Origin: Lachnospiraceae bacterium
Lineage (GTDB): Bacteria; Bacillota; Clostridia; Lachnospirales; Lachnospiraceae
Assembly (NCBI GenBank): GCA_024403455.1
Contig: JAKSRR010000001.1
Coordinates: forward strand, 62,001 to 126,000
Direction of reading: 5' to 3'
DNA: 64,000 bases
Position numbers and translations under genes: made by a program. Positions within the stretch are counted from its first letter, which is position 1. Every line of letters begins with the position of its first letter. Of this stretch, positions 9,317 through 18,540 are shown one piece after another. Below the pieces are notes generated by a model. The model worked only from the letters and a program-made list of their open reading frames with translations, had not been told where the DNA came from and made no database searches.

Positions 9317-10156
9317 TTATTTTTCGTTATTATCTTTTTGTTTTGATGCAATCCAGCCGCCAACCAATTTAGCAAGCTGTACTCTCTGTCCTGCAAATCC
9401 GTGATTTCCTTCAATCACTTCATAGCTGATTCTGCCATAGGCCTTTAATCGCTCATACGCAGGCCGAAGCATAATATCCGGTGGTGCGATGGTGTCCATC
9501 GATGCCTCCACCAGAAGTACATCCTTTTTCTCTAATCGCTCAATATTATTTAGGATGGCTAATGTATGATCATTTTGTTCAGCATTTTCATAGACTGCAC
9601 TGGCGGATACCATATGCAAACACTGTCCTTCAATCTCAATCATTCTGAACAAATCTTTTTCCAAACCATTTTCAAACACGACACCCATATCGTAGGCTGC
9701 CATTGCAACAACGCCTCTGATGAATTCCAGCTCCTTTGCTGCATTTAGTACGGACATGCCTCCCATACTATGGCCAACCAGGAATATATTCTCTGGATCA
9801 ATGCCGTATTCTTCACATATTGCGGGGTTGTGTGCCCATTTTGCGATGGCTATGATATCGTCCTTTAAATTCGTAAAGAGATATTGCCCTTCGCTTCCCC
9901 ATGCACCTCTATGGTTCACATGGATGACTACGCATCCCATACGCATGAGGGCGTATTCCAAATCATTGTTCGTTGTATATCCGGGAAATCCGTGGAACAT
10001 CAACACGGTAGGATTTGGTTTCCCATACCTTCCATCAGGTTTTAGTAAATATCCAAACAGATGGTTCCCTCCACTAATAATGTTTAACGGGAATGTATCT
10101 GGAAGATATTCTATTTTCTCAAAAGGTAAGTCTACATATGCATTTTCTACATTCAC
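9317..10156 (-). CDS. Alpha/beta hydrolase
   Basis: The protein has 279 residues. An oxyanion-hole element HGFPG (55-59) precedes the nucleophile elbow GHSMG with Ser129, and Asp220 (ASMD) and His251 (GNHGF) complete a plausible catalytic triad. The fold resembles dienelactone hydrolases and S9-type acyl peptidases; the substrate is unknown. No export signal is present. The start is a GTG at 10156 with GAGGTG as ribosome site. A 10-bp inverted repeat and a small remnant-like reading frame lie between it and the CMD-family gene upstream. Confidence 0.88.
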   Translation of the reverse strand: MNVENAYVDLPFEKIEYLPDTFPLNIISGGNHLFGYLLKPDGRYGKPNPTVLMFHGFPGYTTNNDLEYALMRMGCVVIHVNHRGAWGSEGQYLFTNLKDDIIAIAKWAHNPAICEEYGIDPENIFLVGHSMGGMSVLNAAKELEFIRGVVAMAAYDMGVVFENGLEKDLFRMIEIEGQCLHMVSASAVYENAEQNDHTLAILNNIERLEKKDVLLVEASMDTIAPPDIMLRPAYERLKAYGRISYEVIEGNHGFAGQRVQLAKLVGGWIASKQKDNNEK

Positions 10157-10165
10157 GCTAACACC

Positions 10166-10246
10166 TCACTGCTTATCTATTTCCTCCCAGGTGGCTTTTG
10201 ATTCATCCACCTGGGATTCATAGGTATTGAAATTACTTAATATCAC
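10166..10246 (-). pseudogene. Possible remnant of a duplicated CMD gene C-terminus
   Basis: A 26-codon open frame overlaps the end of the CMD-family gene in another frame. Its end reads ESKATWEEIDKQ, while the CMD protein just upstream ends EFKPATWRSDIK. The likeness suggests the tail of a second, deleted copy. It contains a 10-bp inverted repeat (10185-10194 with 10207-10216) without a T tract. Chance similarity is possible. Confidence 0.35.
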
Positions 10247-10787
10247 TTCTCCAGGTAGCTGGCTTGAACTCATCCTTAATAGGAAGGAGTCTTGCGTCTA
10301 AGTCAATCTTGAATACAGAGTTAAAGTTATTGGTTGCAATCATCTGCGCTGCAAAGCCTACAATTACGACGATTTCATTTTCTTTCCAATACTTCTTAAG
10401 CTTATCGAAAAGTTCATCAGATACAGCGGTAGGATCCTTTACGATCTGTGCGCCAAGTTCAGAAAGAACTTCTTCTCTTTCTGTCTTTACAAAGTCAGCA
10501 GGCTCGATTCCAAGTGCCTTTAAGTCGCTGATAAAGAATAAAGAGCATAACTGGCAACTGTTGGTAGTAGAGATGGAATGTGCAAATACAGTTGCTTCTC
10601 TTTCAGAAATAACCTCTACTAATCTTCCCCAAGAAGTGTACCATGCCATAAATGCATCATAGGTTGCTGCATCCTGCAGAAGCGCTCTCTTCATGTTGGT
10701 AACCTTGTTTGCATCTGCAAGCTTCTGGTATCTTTCTCTTTCTGCTCCGCTAGTTTCTTCCAGTTCCAATAATTTTACTCGTGCCAT
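10233..10787 (-). CDS. Carboxymuconolactone decarboxylase / AhpD-like protein
   Basis: This all-helical protein of 184 residues has a CQLC motif at residues 78-81 in the context HSISTTNSCQLCSLFF. That is the arrangement of the CMD/AhpD superfamily, in which the CxxC pair acts as a thiol redox centre. AhpD-type members reduce peroxides through a relay of thiols; others have unknown substrates. The lack of a nearby AhpC leaves the partner open. It is the first full gene after the Cys-rich leader peptide and its terminator. It should therefore be expressed only when transcription reads through that terminator, unless a second promoter exists. A strong AAGGAGG ribosome site precedes the ATG. Confidence 0.85.
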   Translation of the reverse strand: MARVKLLELEETSGAERERYQKLADANKVTNMKRALLQDAATYDAFMAWYTSWGRLVEVISEREATVFAHSISTTNSCQLCSLFFISDLKALGIEPADFVKTEREEVLSELGAQIVKDPTAVSDELFDKLKKYWKENEIVVIVGFAAQMIATNNFNSVFKIDLDARLLPIKDEFKPATWRSDIK

Positions 10788-10808
10788 TTTTTTAATCCTC
10801 CTTAAAAT

Positions 10809-10838
10809 AAAAAGTCCGGGGTGCTTCTCTTACCCCGG
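10809..10838 (-). terminator. Attenuator terminator between leader peptide 1 and the CMD gene
   Basis: A 7-bp GC-rich stem (10816-10822 with 10832-10838) is followed on the minus strand by AC and five T. It begins 33 bp after the leader stop codon and ends just before the ribosome site of the CMD gene. A second weaker stem (10844-10850 with 10860-10866) lies between. I found no convincing competing antiterminator. Confidence 0.8.
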
Positions 10839-10870
10839 TTTTAAATTCCATACTATATTTGGAATTCACA

Positions 10871-10984
10871 TTAACAACTTGGGAAACGATCTGCACAACA
10901 ACAACCAAATCCAGTACCACACATGGACTGACGCATACAACACATCATGCACATCTGTCTGAATCTTCTTGCTCCTGTATTCAT
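10871..10984 (-). CDS. Cys/Met-rich leader peptide 1
   Basis: This 37-codon frame starts at the ATG at 10984 after a GGAGAAGGAG-like ribosome region, about 50 bp after the predicted transcription start. The peptide holds eight Cys and five Met after the start, including MCMMCCM and CCC. The Cys-dense stretch ends near the stop codon, and an intrinsic terminator follows 33 bp later. Together with its close counterpart at 15877-15981 this is the layout of a regulatory leader peptide, in which ribosome stalling at scarce Cys (or Met) tRNA controls readthrough. A small metal-binding protein is the alternative. There are no maturation genes that would support a RiPP precursor. Confidence 0.75.
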   Translation of the reverse strand: MNTGARRFRQMCMMCCMRQSMCGTGFGCCCADRFPSC

Positions 10985-11013
10985 CACGCTTCTCCTTTCT
11001 CCTTTTACCCACT

Positions 11014-11062
11014 TACCTAGTAGGTATATATGCAATATAGCAAATTATTATTTATGTGTCAA
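11014..11062 (-). promoter_or_regulatory. Promoter and palindromic operator of leader 1
   Basis: A perfect -35 TTGACA (11057-11062) lies 17 bp from a TATATT -10 box (11034-11039). A 13-bp perfect palindrome TACCTAnTAGGTA (11014-11026) covers the region just after the expected start. The same block, with one changed base in the palindrome, precedes leader 2, so a shared repressor is likely. The half-sites recall Rrf2-family (CymR/IscR) operators, but the regulator is not in the window. Confidence 0.82.
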
Positions 11063-11121
11063 CAACTTTTTTAAATATTTTTTATTTAAATCTCATTACG
11101 TGCCCAAAACCTAAATGTAAC

Positions 11122-11940
11122 TTACTTTACAGGAACAACTGCGCCATTGTAGTTGTCATTGATGTACTGCTGAATTTCTTCGCTCTGCAGTGCTTCAATC
11201 AGTTTTAAAAGGTTAGGATCATTAGCCTTATCGCTGGAAGTTACAACAATGTTCTTATAGGTCTGTGCTGCAAGGCTGTCGCTAGCTTCCTGCGCAAGGG
11301 AATCCTTAATGCTAAGACCACCTGCAAGGGCATAGTTACCATTGATAACGGCTGCATCAACATCAGGAAGAGAGTTTACAAGCTGCTGAGGATCAATCTC
11401 AATAATGGTGATGTTCTTAGGGTTATCTGCAATATCAGTAACGGTTGCGGTGATACCAGCACCTTCCTTTAAGGTAATCACACCTTCCTGCTCTAATAAA
11501 AGTAATGCTCTTGCTTCGTTTGCAACATTGTTAGGAACAGCAATTTTTGCGCCATCAGGCAGATCGCTCAAGCTGGTGATCTTCTGAGAATATACGGCAA
11601 AGGGCTCATAGTGGGTTGCACCAATAGATACGAAATCCGTTCCGTTCTCTTCATTGAACTGATCAAGATATGGCTGATGCTGGAAGAAGTTTGCATCAAT
11701 GCTGCCCTCCTGAAGAGATGTATTAGGGATTACAGGATCATCTGTTACGATAATATCTAAGGTGATACCTTCCTCACTTAAGATAGGCTTAACCTGCTCC
11801 AAAAGCTCAGAGTGAGGAGTAATGCTTGCTGCGATAGTAATCTTGCTGTCCGTAGCCTTGCTGCCGCCAGCATTGCCGCATGCGGTAGTTGCAAAAATAG
11901 TAGTTGCTGCTAATAATAATGCTAAAATTTTCTTTTTCAT
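11122..11940 (-). CDS. metQ: Methionine-binding lipoprotein (MetQ/NlpA family)
   Basis: The substrate-binding lipoprotein has 272 residues from the ATG at 11940. That start has GAGG at ideal distance; an ATG two codons upstream would be too close to it. A signal peptide ends in the lipobox TTAC with Cys21. ITIAASITPHSELLEQ, ASLQEGSIDANFFQHQPYLD-type elements and the VINGNYA stretch are typical of the MetQ/NlpA family, which delivers D/L-methionine or derivatives to MetNI. It is the last gene of the mccB-mccA-metN-metI-metQ run, 66 bp after metI. Confidence 0.93.
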   Translation of the reverse strand: MKKKILALLLAATTIFATTACGNAGGSKATDSKITIAASITPHSELLEQVKPILSEEGITLDIIVTDDPVIPNTSLQEGSIDANFFQHQPYLDQFNEENGTDFVSIGATHYEPFAVYSQKITSLSDLPDGAKIAVPNNVANEARALLLLEQEGVITLKEGAGITATVTDIADNPKNITIIEIDPQQLVNSLPDVDAAVINGNYALAGGLSIKDSLAQEASDSLAAQTYKNIVVTSSDKANDPNLLKLIEALQSEEIQQYINDNYNGAVVPVK

Positions 11941-12006
11941 AATCATATCCTCTTTTCTTTTTTTAATTAACTTTGTTTTTTTTAATGCCTCAATATATTA
12001 TTCAAC

Positions 12007-12660
12007 TTATGCTTTACGTGTTTTCTTGGTTAACAGCGTTCCTCCTTCCTGGAAAATCTCCACAATGATAATCAGGATGAGAACTGTTACCCAAAGAACG
12101 TCCTGCTGATATCTGTAATATCCGTAGTTGAGGGCAATTGCGCCAAGTCCTCCACCACCAATACATCCTGCCATTGCGCTATATCCTAAGATGGTCGCAA
12201 TATTGATTGCTGCTCCTGATAATAGGGAAGGTAAGCATTCTGGAATCATGAAATGAATAACGATTTCAAAGGGGCTTGCTCCCATGGACGTAGCAGCTTC
12301 TACGATTCCCGGCGATATTTCATTTAAGGATGCTTCCACCATTCTCGCTACAATGGGAATCGCGCCTACCGTTAATGGCACAATACTTGCTGTCGTTCCT
12401 ATGGATGTTCCTGTGATCATTCTTGTGAAAGGAATGAGGAACACTAGGAGAATTAGGAAGGGAATGGAGCGAAATACATTTGCTATAAACCCTAAAATGC
12501 CGTGAACCACTCTGTTTCCCAGGATATCTCCCGGGGTTGTAATCTTCAGCAAGATACCATAGGGAAGGCCAATGATATAGGCAATTACTGTTGAAATCAC
12601 TGTCATCAGAAGCGTCTGAAATATACCAGTGACAATTAAGTCTACAATTTCTTTACTCAT
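12007..12660 (-). CDS. metI: Methionine ABC transporter permease
   Basis: The integral membrane protein of 217 residues has five predicted membrane segments. Its EAA loop (EAATSMGASPFEIVIH) contacts the ATPase. Length and sequence match MetI of the methionine uptake family. The start overlaps the end of metN by 4 bp, indicating translational coupling. It forms the channel of the MetNIQ importer together with the neighbouring ATPase and binding protein. Confidence 0.94.
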   Translation of the reverse strand: MSKEIVDLIVTGIFQTLLMTVISTVIAYIIGLPYGILLKITTPGDILGNRVVHGILGFIANVFRSIPFLILLVFLIPFTRMITGTSIGTTASIVPLTVGAIPIVARMVEASLNEISPGIVEAATSMGASPFEIVIHFMIPECLPSLLSGAAINIATILGYSAMAGCIGGGGLGAIALNYGYYRYQQDVLWVTVLILIIIVEIFQEGGTLLTKKTRKA

Positions 12661-13688
12661 TCGCTTTCCTCCGTTTCAAATACTTCCATGATTTCCATGT
12701 TGATACTCTTAAAATAATCAAGAATTACTTTCTGTCGTGCTTCCTCTTTTGGCAGTTCCACAATCATCTGACCATATCCCACACCGCCCACACTTCTTGT
12801 GTTCGCGCTTAATATGTTGACCATTTCTCCAGTTTCTTTAACAAGGTTCGATATAACCGGTTCCTTGGAACTAAATCCGTCAAATACGATACGGAAGCAT
12901 CTCTTGTCGGTTCGGTCGAAAGGATTATCCCCGGTAATGGCCGGAAGGATCAGCCTCTTTGCTGCCTTTGACTCCGGCTTTGCAAATATATCCTTGACGT
13001 CTCCCAGTTCTGCAAGCTTACCCGCATCGATGATACCAACTCTGTCGCAGACCTTTTCGATAACTGCCATTTCGTGGGTAATAATGATTACAGTAAGCTT
13101 TAGTTCCTTATTAATTTTCTTTAACAGATTTAGGATTTCCTCTGTAATCTTTGGATCCAAGGCACTGGTTGCCTCATCACACAGTAGAACCTTAGGACTC
13201 ATTGCTAGTGCTCTTGCAATAGCAACACGCTGCTTCTGGCCTCCAGAGAGCTGTGCCGGATATGCCTTCGCCTTTTCGGCAAGTCCAACGACCTCTAACA
13301 TCTCCATTCCTTTGGCTTCCCTAATCTTCTTAGGTACCCCAGCGAGTTTTAGCGGTAATACAACATTGGCTAAAACCGTCTTCTGCGTCAGAAGATTGAA
13401 ATGCTGGAAAATCATTGCAATTTCTTTTCTGGTCTGCCGAAGTTCTTTGGTTGATAATCCAGAAAGATTTTTTCCATCAAACCAGATCTCACCATCATTA
13501 ATTTCTTCCAATCTGTTTAAGGTTCTTACAAGGGTACTTTTTCCCGCACCACTCATACCAATGATTCCAAAAATCTCACCTTCATAAATGGAAAGGCTAA
13601 CATCATCTACCGCCTTTACTATCGATTTTCCACTTTTAAATATTTTGGTAACATTCTTTAGCGAGTAAAGTACTTTTTCATCAGCCAT
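12657..13688 (-). CDS. metN: Methionine ABC transporter ATP-binding protein
   Basis: The protein has 343 residues from the ATG at 13688 (MADEKVLYS), 4 bp after the mccA-like stop. The start is supported by AAAGGAAA and by the usual MetN length; an upstream in-frame ATG would overlap the previous gene. Walker A GMSGAGKST at 44-52, signature LSGGQ at 147-151 and Walker B LLCDE at 168-172 are intact. A C-terminal NIL domain (about 265-343) is present; in MetN this domain binds methionine and gives feedback inhibition. It energises the MetNIQ importer. Confidence 0.95.
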   Translation of the reverse strand: MADEKVLYSLKNVTKIFKSGKSIVKAVDDVSLSIYEGEIFGIIGMSGAGKSTLVRTLNRLEEINDGEIWFDGKNLSGLSTKELRQTRKEIAMIFQHFNLLTQKTVLANVVLPLKLAGVPKKIREAKGMEMLEVVGLAEKAKAYPAQLSGGQKQRVAIARALAMSPKVLLCDEATSALDPKITEEILNLLKKINKELKLTVIIITHEMAVIEKVCDRVGIIDAGKLAELGDVKDIFAKPESKAAKRLILPAITGDNPFDRTDKRCFRIVFDGFSSKEPVISNLVKETGEMVNILSANTRSVGGVGYGQMIVELPKEEARQKVILDYFKSINMEIMEVFETEESE

Positions 13689-13692
13689 TATT

Positions 13693-14610
13693 TCATTTCC
13701 TTTCCCAAAGGCCTGTGCTAAAATATCGATCTCCACGATCTGGAAGAACAATCACAATATTCTTTCCTTCCGTTTCCTTTGCAAGCTTCTTAGCGGCAGC
13801 ATAGGCTGCACCTGAGGAAGATCCTGCAATGATGCCTTCCTTTGCAGCAAGCTCTCTTGCCCCTGCAAATGCCTCCTCATCATTTACTTTGATTACTTTG
13901 TCCACTAAGGTAATATCCATAGTGGCTGCAATGAAATCATTTCCAATACCTTCGATATTGTAATCATGGTGCTCTCCACCACCGATGGTAGAACCATCCG
14001 GATCTGCAAGTACCGCTTGGATGGCAGGATTCTTTTCTTTCAGATACTTTACAATTCCTGTAAAGGTTCCTCCACTGCCGGCACCCATAACGATGTAATC
14101 AATCTTTCCATTTAGATCGGCATATATTTCCGGCCCTGTTGTTTCATAATGTGCTAAGGGATTGCTCTGATTTTCAAATTGTCTAAGCGCAATCGCATCA
14201 GGTATCGTCTTTAATAGTTCCTCTGCCTTCCGTGCTGCCCCGAGCATTCCTTCTTCTCTTGGTGTGTTAATTATCTCGGCCCCAAGGGCCATCATCAGCT
14301 GTTGCTTCTCAATAGAGAACTTGGTTGGTACCACGAATTTCACCTTGTAGCCTTTGGATAAAGCTGCAAAGGCGATTCCTAGTCCCGTATTGCCAGCGGT
14401 TGCCTCTACAATCGTTGAACCTTCCTTTAGTAGCCCCTTCTTCTCTGCATCTTCTATCATGTACTTACCCGTTCTGTCTTTCACTGATCCGGAAGGGTTA
14501 TACAGTTCCAGCTTTGCATAGATGGTATTGTTCAGTTCCTTATTAATATTCTTCAACTGAACGATTGGTGTATTTCCAATGAGGGCCTGCATGTCTTCAT
14601 AAACTGCCAT
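13693..14610 (-). CDS. mccA: PLP-dependent cysteine synthase / O-acetylserine-dependent cystathionine beta-synthase
   Basis: The fold-type II PLP enzyme has 305 residues from the ATG at 14610 (MAVYEDMQALIGNTP), preceded by a G-rich ribosome site. Lys44 (GSVKDRTG) should bind PLP, TAGNTG (71-76) contacts the substrate and GSGGTFTG (178-185) holds the phosphate. The longer loop with EGIGNDFI is found in both CysK and MccA/YrhA enzymes. Because the neighbour upstream is an MccB-like lyase, I favour MccA: it would make cystathionine from homocysteine and O-acetylserine in methionine-to-cysteine conversion. Plain CysK remains possible. Operon with mccB and metNIQ. Confidence 0.85.
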   Translation of the reverse strand: MAVYEDMQALIGNTPIVQLKNINKELNNTIYAKLELYNPSGSVKDRTGKYMIEDAEKKGLLKEGSTIVEATAGNTGLGIAFAALSKGYKVKFVVPTKFSIEKQQLMMALGAEIINTPREEGMLGAARKAEELLKTIPDAIALRQFENQSNPLAHYETTGPEIYADLNGKIDYIVMGAGSGGTFTGIVKYLKEKNPAIQAVLADPDGSTIGGGEHHDYNIEGIGNDFIAATMDITLVDKVIKVNDEEAFAGARELAAKEGIIAGSSSGAAYAAAKKLAKETEGKNIVIVLPDRGDRYFSTGLWERK

Positions 14611-14623
14611 AAAACCACCCCCC

Positions 14624-15831
<1,208 letters not shown>

Positions 15832-15838
<7 letters not shown>

Positions 15839-15931
15839 CTTAACACTTAATCACACTCTTGGTTTCGATTTATTCACTAACATCGGAAAGAATGCGCGTC
15901 AAAGCGGTCTGTTCTACAACACATAGAACAG
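15832..15931 (-). promoter_or_regulatory. Cys-responsive transcription attenuator (segments 1, 2, 3)
   Basis: Three competing pairings are visible in the minus-strand RNA. Segment 1 (15931-15924), inside the first Cys codon cluster, pairs over 8 bp with segment 2 (15916-15909). Segment 2 extended (15911-15902) pairs over 10 perfect bp with segment 3 (15841-15832). Segment 3 also forms the 5' arm of the terminator with 15824-15818. A ribosome paused at Cys codons 16-18 would mask segment 1, free segment 2 and allow the 2:3 antiterminator. Smooth translation would favour 1:2 and the terminator. This is trp-type logic, directly visible in sequence; the Cys signal is inferred from the codons. Confidence 0.82.
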
Positions 15932-15981
15932 CAGCACATTGCATCCATCATGTTATTGTACTTAACATATGAATTGTACAT
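15877..15981 (-). CDS. Cys/Met-rich leader peptide 2
   Basis: This 34-codon frame runs from the ATG at 15981 to a TAG at 15877. The ribosome site is AAAGGAAG. The middle reads MDAMCCCSMCCR, with five Cys codons in seven positions, and the last residue is also Cys. An upstream in-frame ATG at 16080 gives a longer frame, but it lies before the predicted promoter -10 box and so cannot be the start for this transcript. The Cys codons overlap the RNA segments that control the terminator before mccB, so the peptide most likely acts by being translated rather than as a product. Confidence 0.85.
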   Translation of the reverse strand: MYNSYVKYNNMMDAMCCCSMCCRTDRFDAHSFRC

Positions 15982-16028
15982 CTCGCATTCTTCCTTTCGA
16001 TTTACTTTATCTCGTTCTTTTACCCACT

Positions 16029-16077
16029 TGCCTAGTAGGTATATATGTAATATAACAAATTGTATTTTTCTTGTCAA
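16029..16077 (-). promoter_or_regulatory. Promoter and operator of the leader 2-mccBA-metNIQ operon
   Basis: TTGACA (16072-16077), a 17-bp spacer and TATATT (16049-16054) form a strong promoter. The imperfect palindrome TACCTAnTAGGCA (16029-16041) lies at the expected start. About 29 bases from the -10 box onward agree closely with the leader 1 region, including AAGTGGGTAAAAG after the palindrome. A common repressor of both operons, plausibly an Rrf2-type sulfur regulator, is inferred. Confidence 0.85.
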
Positions 16078-16091
16078 CAAAATTTTTAGAT

Positions 16092-17531
16092 TTATTTTTT
16101 GCTCTTCTTCGGTATACTCTTCTTTGTATGCAGAAGCACTTCTTTACTCATTATCTGAACAGCCACTTTAATCTGCTCTTCCGTCAAAGAAGAATAGTTT
16201 ATTACAAAGGTGTGTGTGCTCATACTTTCTCTATTTTGATAATATTCTGATACGGCACGAAGTCTGATTCCCTGTCGCTCCATGGCACCCACGAATTCAT
16301 CATCCGTACAGGATATGGAAAGAGCAAGAAGAAAATGCAATCCCGCATCTGCCTCACGAATTTTTACAAGAGAAGACATTTTACTATCCTGTATTTCCTG
16401 CAAAAGTATGTCTCTCTGCTTTCTATAAAAAGTCCTCAACCGATTGATATGTTTTTCAAAATAACCTTCTCCAATAAATTTTGCCACGGTCAGTTGAACA
16501 ATCGATGGTACCGGGCAGGAGTAAAAATATAATTTCTTATAGTACAAGTCCACTAAGTGTTTTGGTAAGACCATATAACTAATGCGCACTGTGTTTGAAA
16601 TAGACTTTGAAAAAGTATTTAAATATATTACTTTCTCATTCACATCGATGCTTTGCAGCGTCGGAATCGGTTTTCCCACCATTCGAAACTCACTATCATA
16701 ATCATCCTCAATGATATAACGTTCTTCTCTTTTGGAAGCCCAGCCTAGTAATTCATACCTTCTGCTAATGGGTGTAATCCTGCCCGTTGGAAACTGATGG
16801 GATGGTGAAGTATGTGCTACCTGTACCTTCTCCTTTATTAGTTCCTCTACGCAAATACCTTCTTCGTCTAGGGAAATATATTTCACTTTCGCACCATTTA
16901 CCTGATAGACCTGTGCCGTTTTCGGAAATCCCGGATCTTCTACACCATACACCTTATCCTGTCCAAACAGCTGCACAATCTGTCCATATAAATATTCCGT
17001 TCCCGCACCTATAATAATCTGCTCTGGATCCACATTCATATTTCTGAAATCATGAAGATGTTTTGCAATCGCCTTTCTGAGCACAAGAGCGCCTCCACTA
17101 GGTGGCTTCACTAGCAATTCTTCCTGATAATCTAACAGGCATTCTCTTAAGAGCTTCGCCCACACGGTAAAGGGAAACTGCTTATTGCTAATCCGGTTGC
17201 TGGAAAAGTCTGCCAAGTATCGTTCTTCATCTGATGTCATGGATAGATTCTCTCTATCTACTAAAATCTGCTTCTTGGACGATACGCTACTAATGTCTGC
17301 AACAAAAAAACCTTTTTTTGCAATGGAATAAATATACCCCTCACTCATAAGCTGCTCATATGCATTCTCAATGGTGATGACACTTATACCCAGATTTTTC
17401 GCAAAACTCCGTTTGGATGGAAGCTTCTCTCCAGGCTTTATTTTTCGGGAAATAATGTCTGCTTTTAGGCATTTATACAGATGCTCATATAATGCATCTG
17501 ACCCTATATCTGCAAAAGAATATGTAAGCAT
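16092..17531 (-). CDS. pdxR: MocR-family regulator, probable PdxR
   Basis: The protein has 479 residues from the ATG at 17531, which has GGAG 14 bases upstream; longer starts would run into the divergent control region. A GntR-type winged helix occupies about residues 12-78 (KIKPGEKLPSKRSFAKNLG). It is followed by a fold-type I aminotransferase-like domain (about 110-475) with DDYDSEF and the PLP lysine Lys309 in NTFSKS. MocR proteins use PLP as effector. The divergent position next to pdxS-pdxT strongly suggests PdxR, which controls PLP synthesis. Inverted and direct repeats in the shared intergenic region are candidate operators. Confidence 0.9.
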   Translation of the reverse strand: MLTYSFADIGSDALYEHLYKCLKADIISRKIKPGEKLPSKRSFAKNLGISVITIENAYEQLMSEGYIYSIAKKGFFVADISSVSSKKQILVDRENLSMTSDEERYLADFSSNRISNKQFPFTVWAKLLRECLLDYQEELLVKPPSGGALVLRKAIAKHLHDFRNMNVDPEQIIIGAGTEYLYGQIVQLFGQDKVYGVEDPGFPKTAQVYQVNGAKVKYISLDEEGICVEELIKEKVQVAHTSPSHQFPTGRITPISRRYELLGWASKREERYIIEDDYDSEFRMVGKPIPTLQSIDVNEKVIYLNTFSKSISNTVRISYMVLPKHLVDLYYKKLYFYSCPVPSIVQLTVAKFIGEGYFEKHINRLRTFYRKQRDILLQEIQDSKMSSLVKIREADAGLHFLLALSISCTDDEFVGAMERQGIRLRAVSEYYQNRESMSTHTFVINYSSLTEEQIKVAVQIMSKEVLLHTKKSIPKKSKK

Positions 17532-17558
17532 TTCTTCTTCATTCTCCAATCTGGCTAT

Positions 17559-17638
17559 TCTGACTATATGTAATCTGACCATTTCGATAAGGTCAGATAT
17601 ATTATATGATTTTGCCTATAACCTGTCTACAACAGACA
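17559..17638. promoter_or_regulatory. Divergent pdxR/pdxS control region with candidate PdxR operators
   Basis: The region between pdxR and pdxS holds two direct TCTGAC repeats (17559-17564 and 17574-17579, 15 bp apart). It also has an inverted repeat ATCTGACC/GGTCAGAT (17573-17580 with 17591-17598) and a smaller one TGTCT/AGACA (17624-17628 with 17634-17638). MocR regulators usually bind repeated half-sites of this sort. Exact -35 and -10 boxes for the two genes are not clear. Confidence 0.55.
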
Positions 17639-17664
17639 ATCAACTATAGAAAAGAGGGAAAACT

Positions 17665-18540
17665 ATGTCTAGTGAACGTTATGAACTAAACAAGAACTTA
17701 GCACAGATGCTAAAAGGCGGTGTTATTATGGACGTCACCACGCCGGAACAGGCAAGAATTGCAGAGGCTGCCGGTGCCTGCGCCGTTATGGCCTTAGAAA
17801 GAATCCCTGCCGATATCCGTGCTGCCGGTGGTGTTTCTAGAATGAGTGATCCTAAAATGATTAAGGGAATCCAAGAGGCCGTATCCATTCCAGTAATGGC
17901 CAAGTGCCGTATTGGACACTTTGCAGAGGCACAGATTCTGGAAGCCATCGAGATTGATTATATCGATGAGAGTGAAGTTCTCTCCCCTGCGGATGATGTT
18001 TATCATATTGATAAATCCGCTTTCAAAGTGCCTTTTGTATGTGGGGCAAAGGATTTAGGGGAAGCCCTTCGAAGAATCAGTGAAGGGGCATCCATGATTC
18101 GTACCAAGGGAGAACCCGGAACGGGTGACATTGTGCAGGCAGTGCGACACATGCGCAAAATGAATAGTGAAATCGCACACATCAAATCCCTGCGAGGTGA
18201 TGAGCTATATAACATCGCAAAGGAATTGCAGGTTTCCATAGAGTTAGTGAAATATGTTCACGAAAATGGAAAGCTTCCTGTGGTAAACTTTGCTGCTGGC
18301 GGTGTAGCAACGCCGGCTGATGCTGCGCTCATGATGCAGCTTGGTGCAGAGGGCGTCTTCGTTGGATCTGGTATCTTCAAATCTGGCAATCCCGAGAAAC
18401 GTGCCAATGCTATTGTGAAAGCAGTAACAAATTATAATGATCCAAAACTTATTGCTTCCCTTTCTGAGGATTTAGGAGAAGCTATGGTAGGAATTAACGA
18501 AGATGAGATTGAACTTCTCATGGCAGAAAGAGGCAAATAA
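17665..18540 (+). CDS. pdxS: Pyridoxal 5'-phosphate synthase, lyase subunit
   Basis: The 291-residue (beta/alpha)8 enzyme PdxS (Pdx1) condenses ribose 5-phosphate, glyceraldehyde 3-phosphate and ammonia to PLP. Lys80 (VMAKCRIGH) is the expected Schiff-base lysine. Lys148 in [12 protein letters not shown] is the second active lysine. Length and sequence are typical of the family. The stop codon overlaps the pdxT start (TAATG), so the two subunits of the PLP synthase complex are made together. Transcription is probably controlled by the divergent MocR regulator. Confidence 0.98.
   Translation: MSSERYELNKNLAQMLKGGVIMDVTTPEQARIAEAAGACAVMALERIPADIRAAGGVSRMSDPKMIKGIQEAVSIPVMAKCRIGHFAEAQILEAIEIDYIDESEVLSPADDVYHIDKSAFKVPFVCGAKDLGEALRRISEGASMIRTKGEPGTGDIVQAVRHMRKMNSEIAHIKSLRGDELYNIAKELQVSIELVKYVHENGKLPVVNFAAGGVATPADAALMMQLGAEGVFVGSGIFKSGNPEKRANAIVKAVTNYNDPKLIASLSEDLGEAMVGINEDEIELLMAERGK

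Noticed and set aside
12799..13587. 262-codon plus-strand frame opposite metN
   Set aside because: It is the antisense of an intact, well recognised ATPase gene and has no ribosome site or family likeness.
15877..16080. Longer 67-codon version of leader peptide 2 from the ATG at 16080
   Set aside because: Its start lies upstream of the -10 box and next to the -35 box, so it would not be on the transcript made from the strong promoter.
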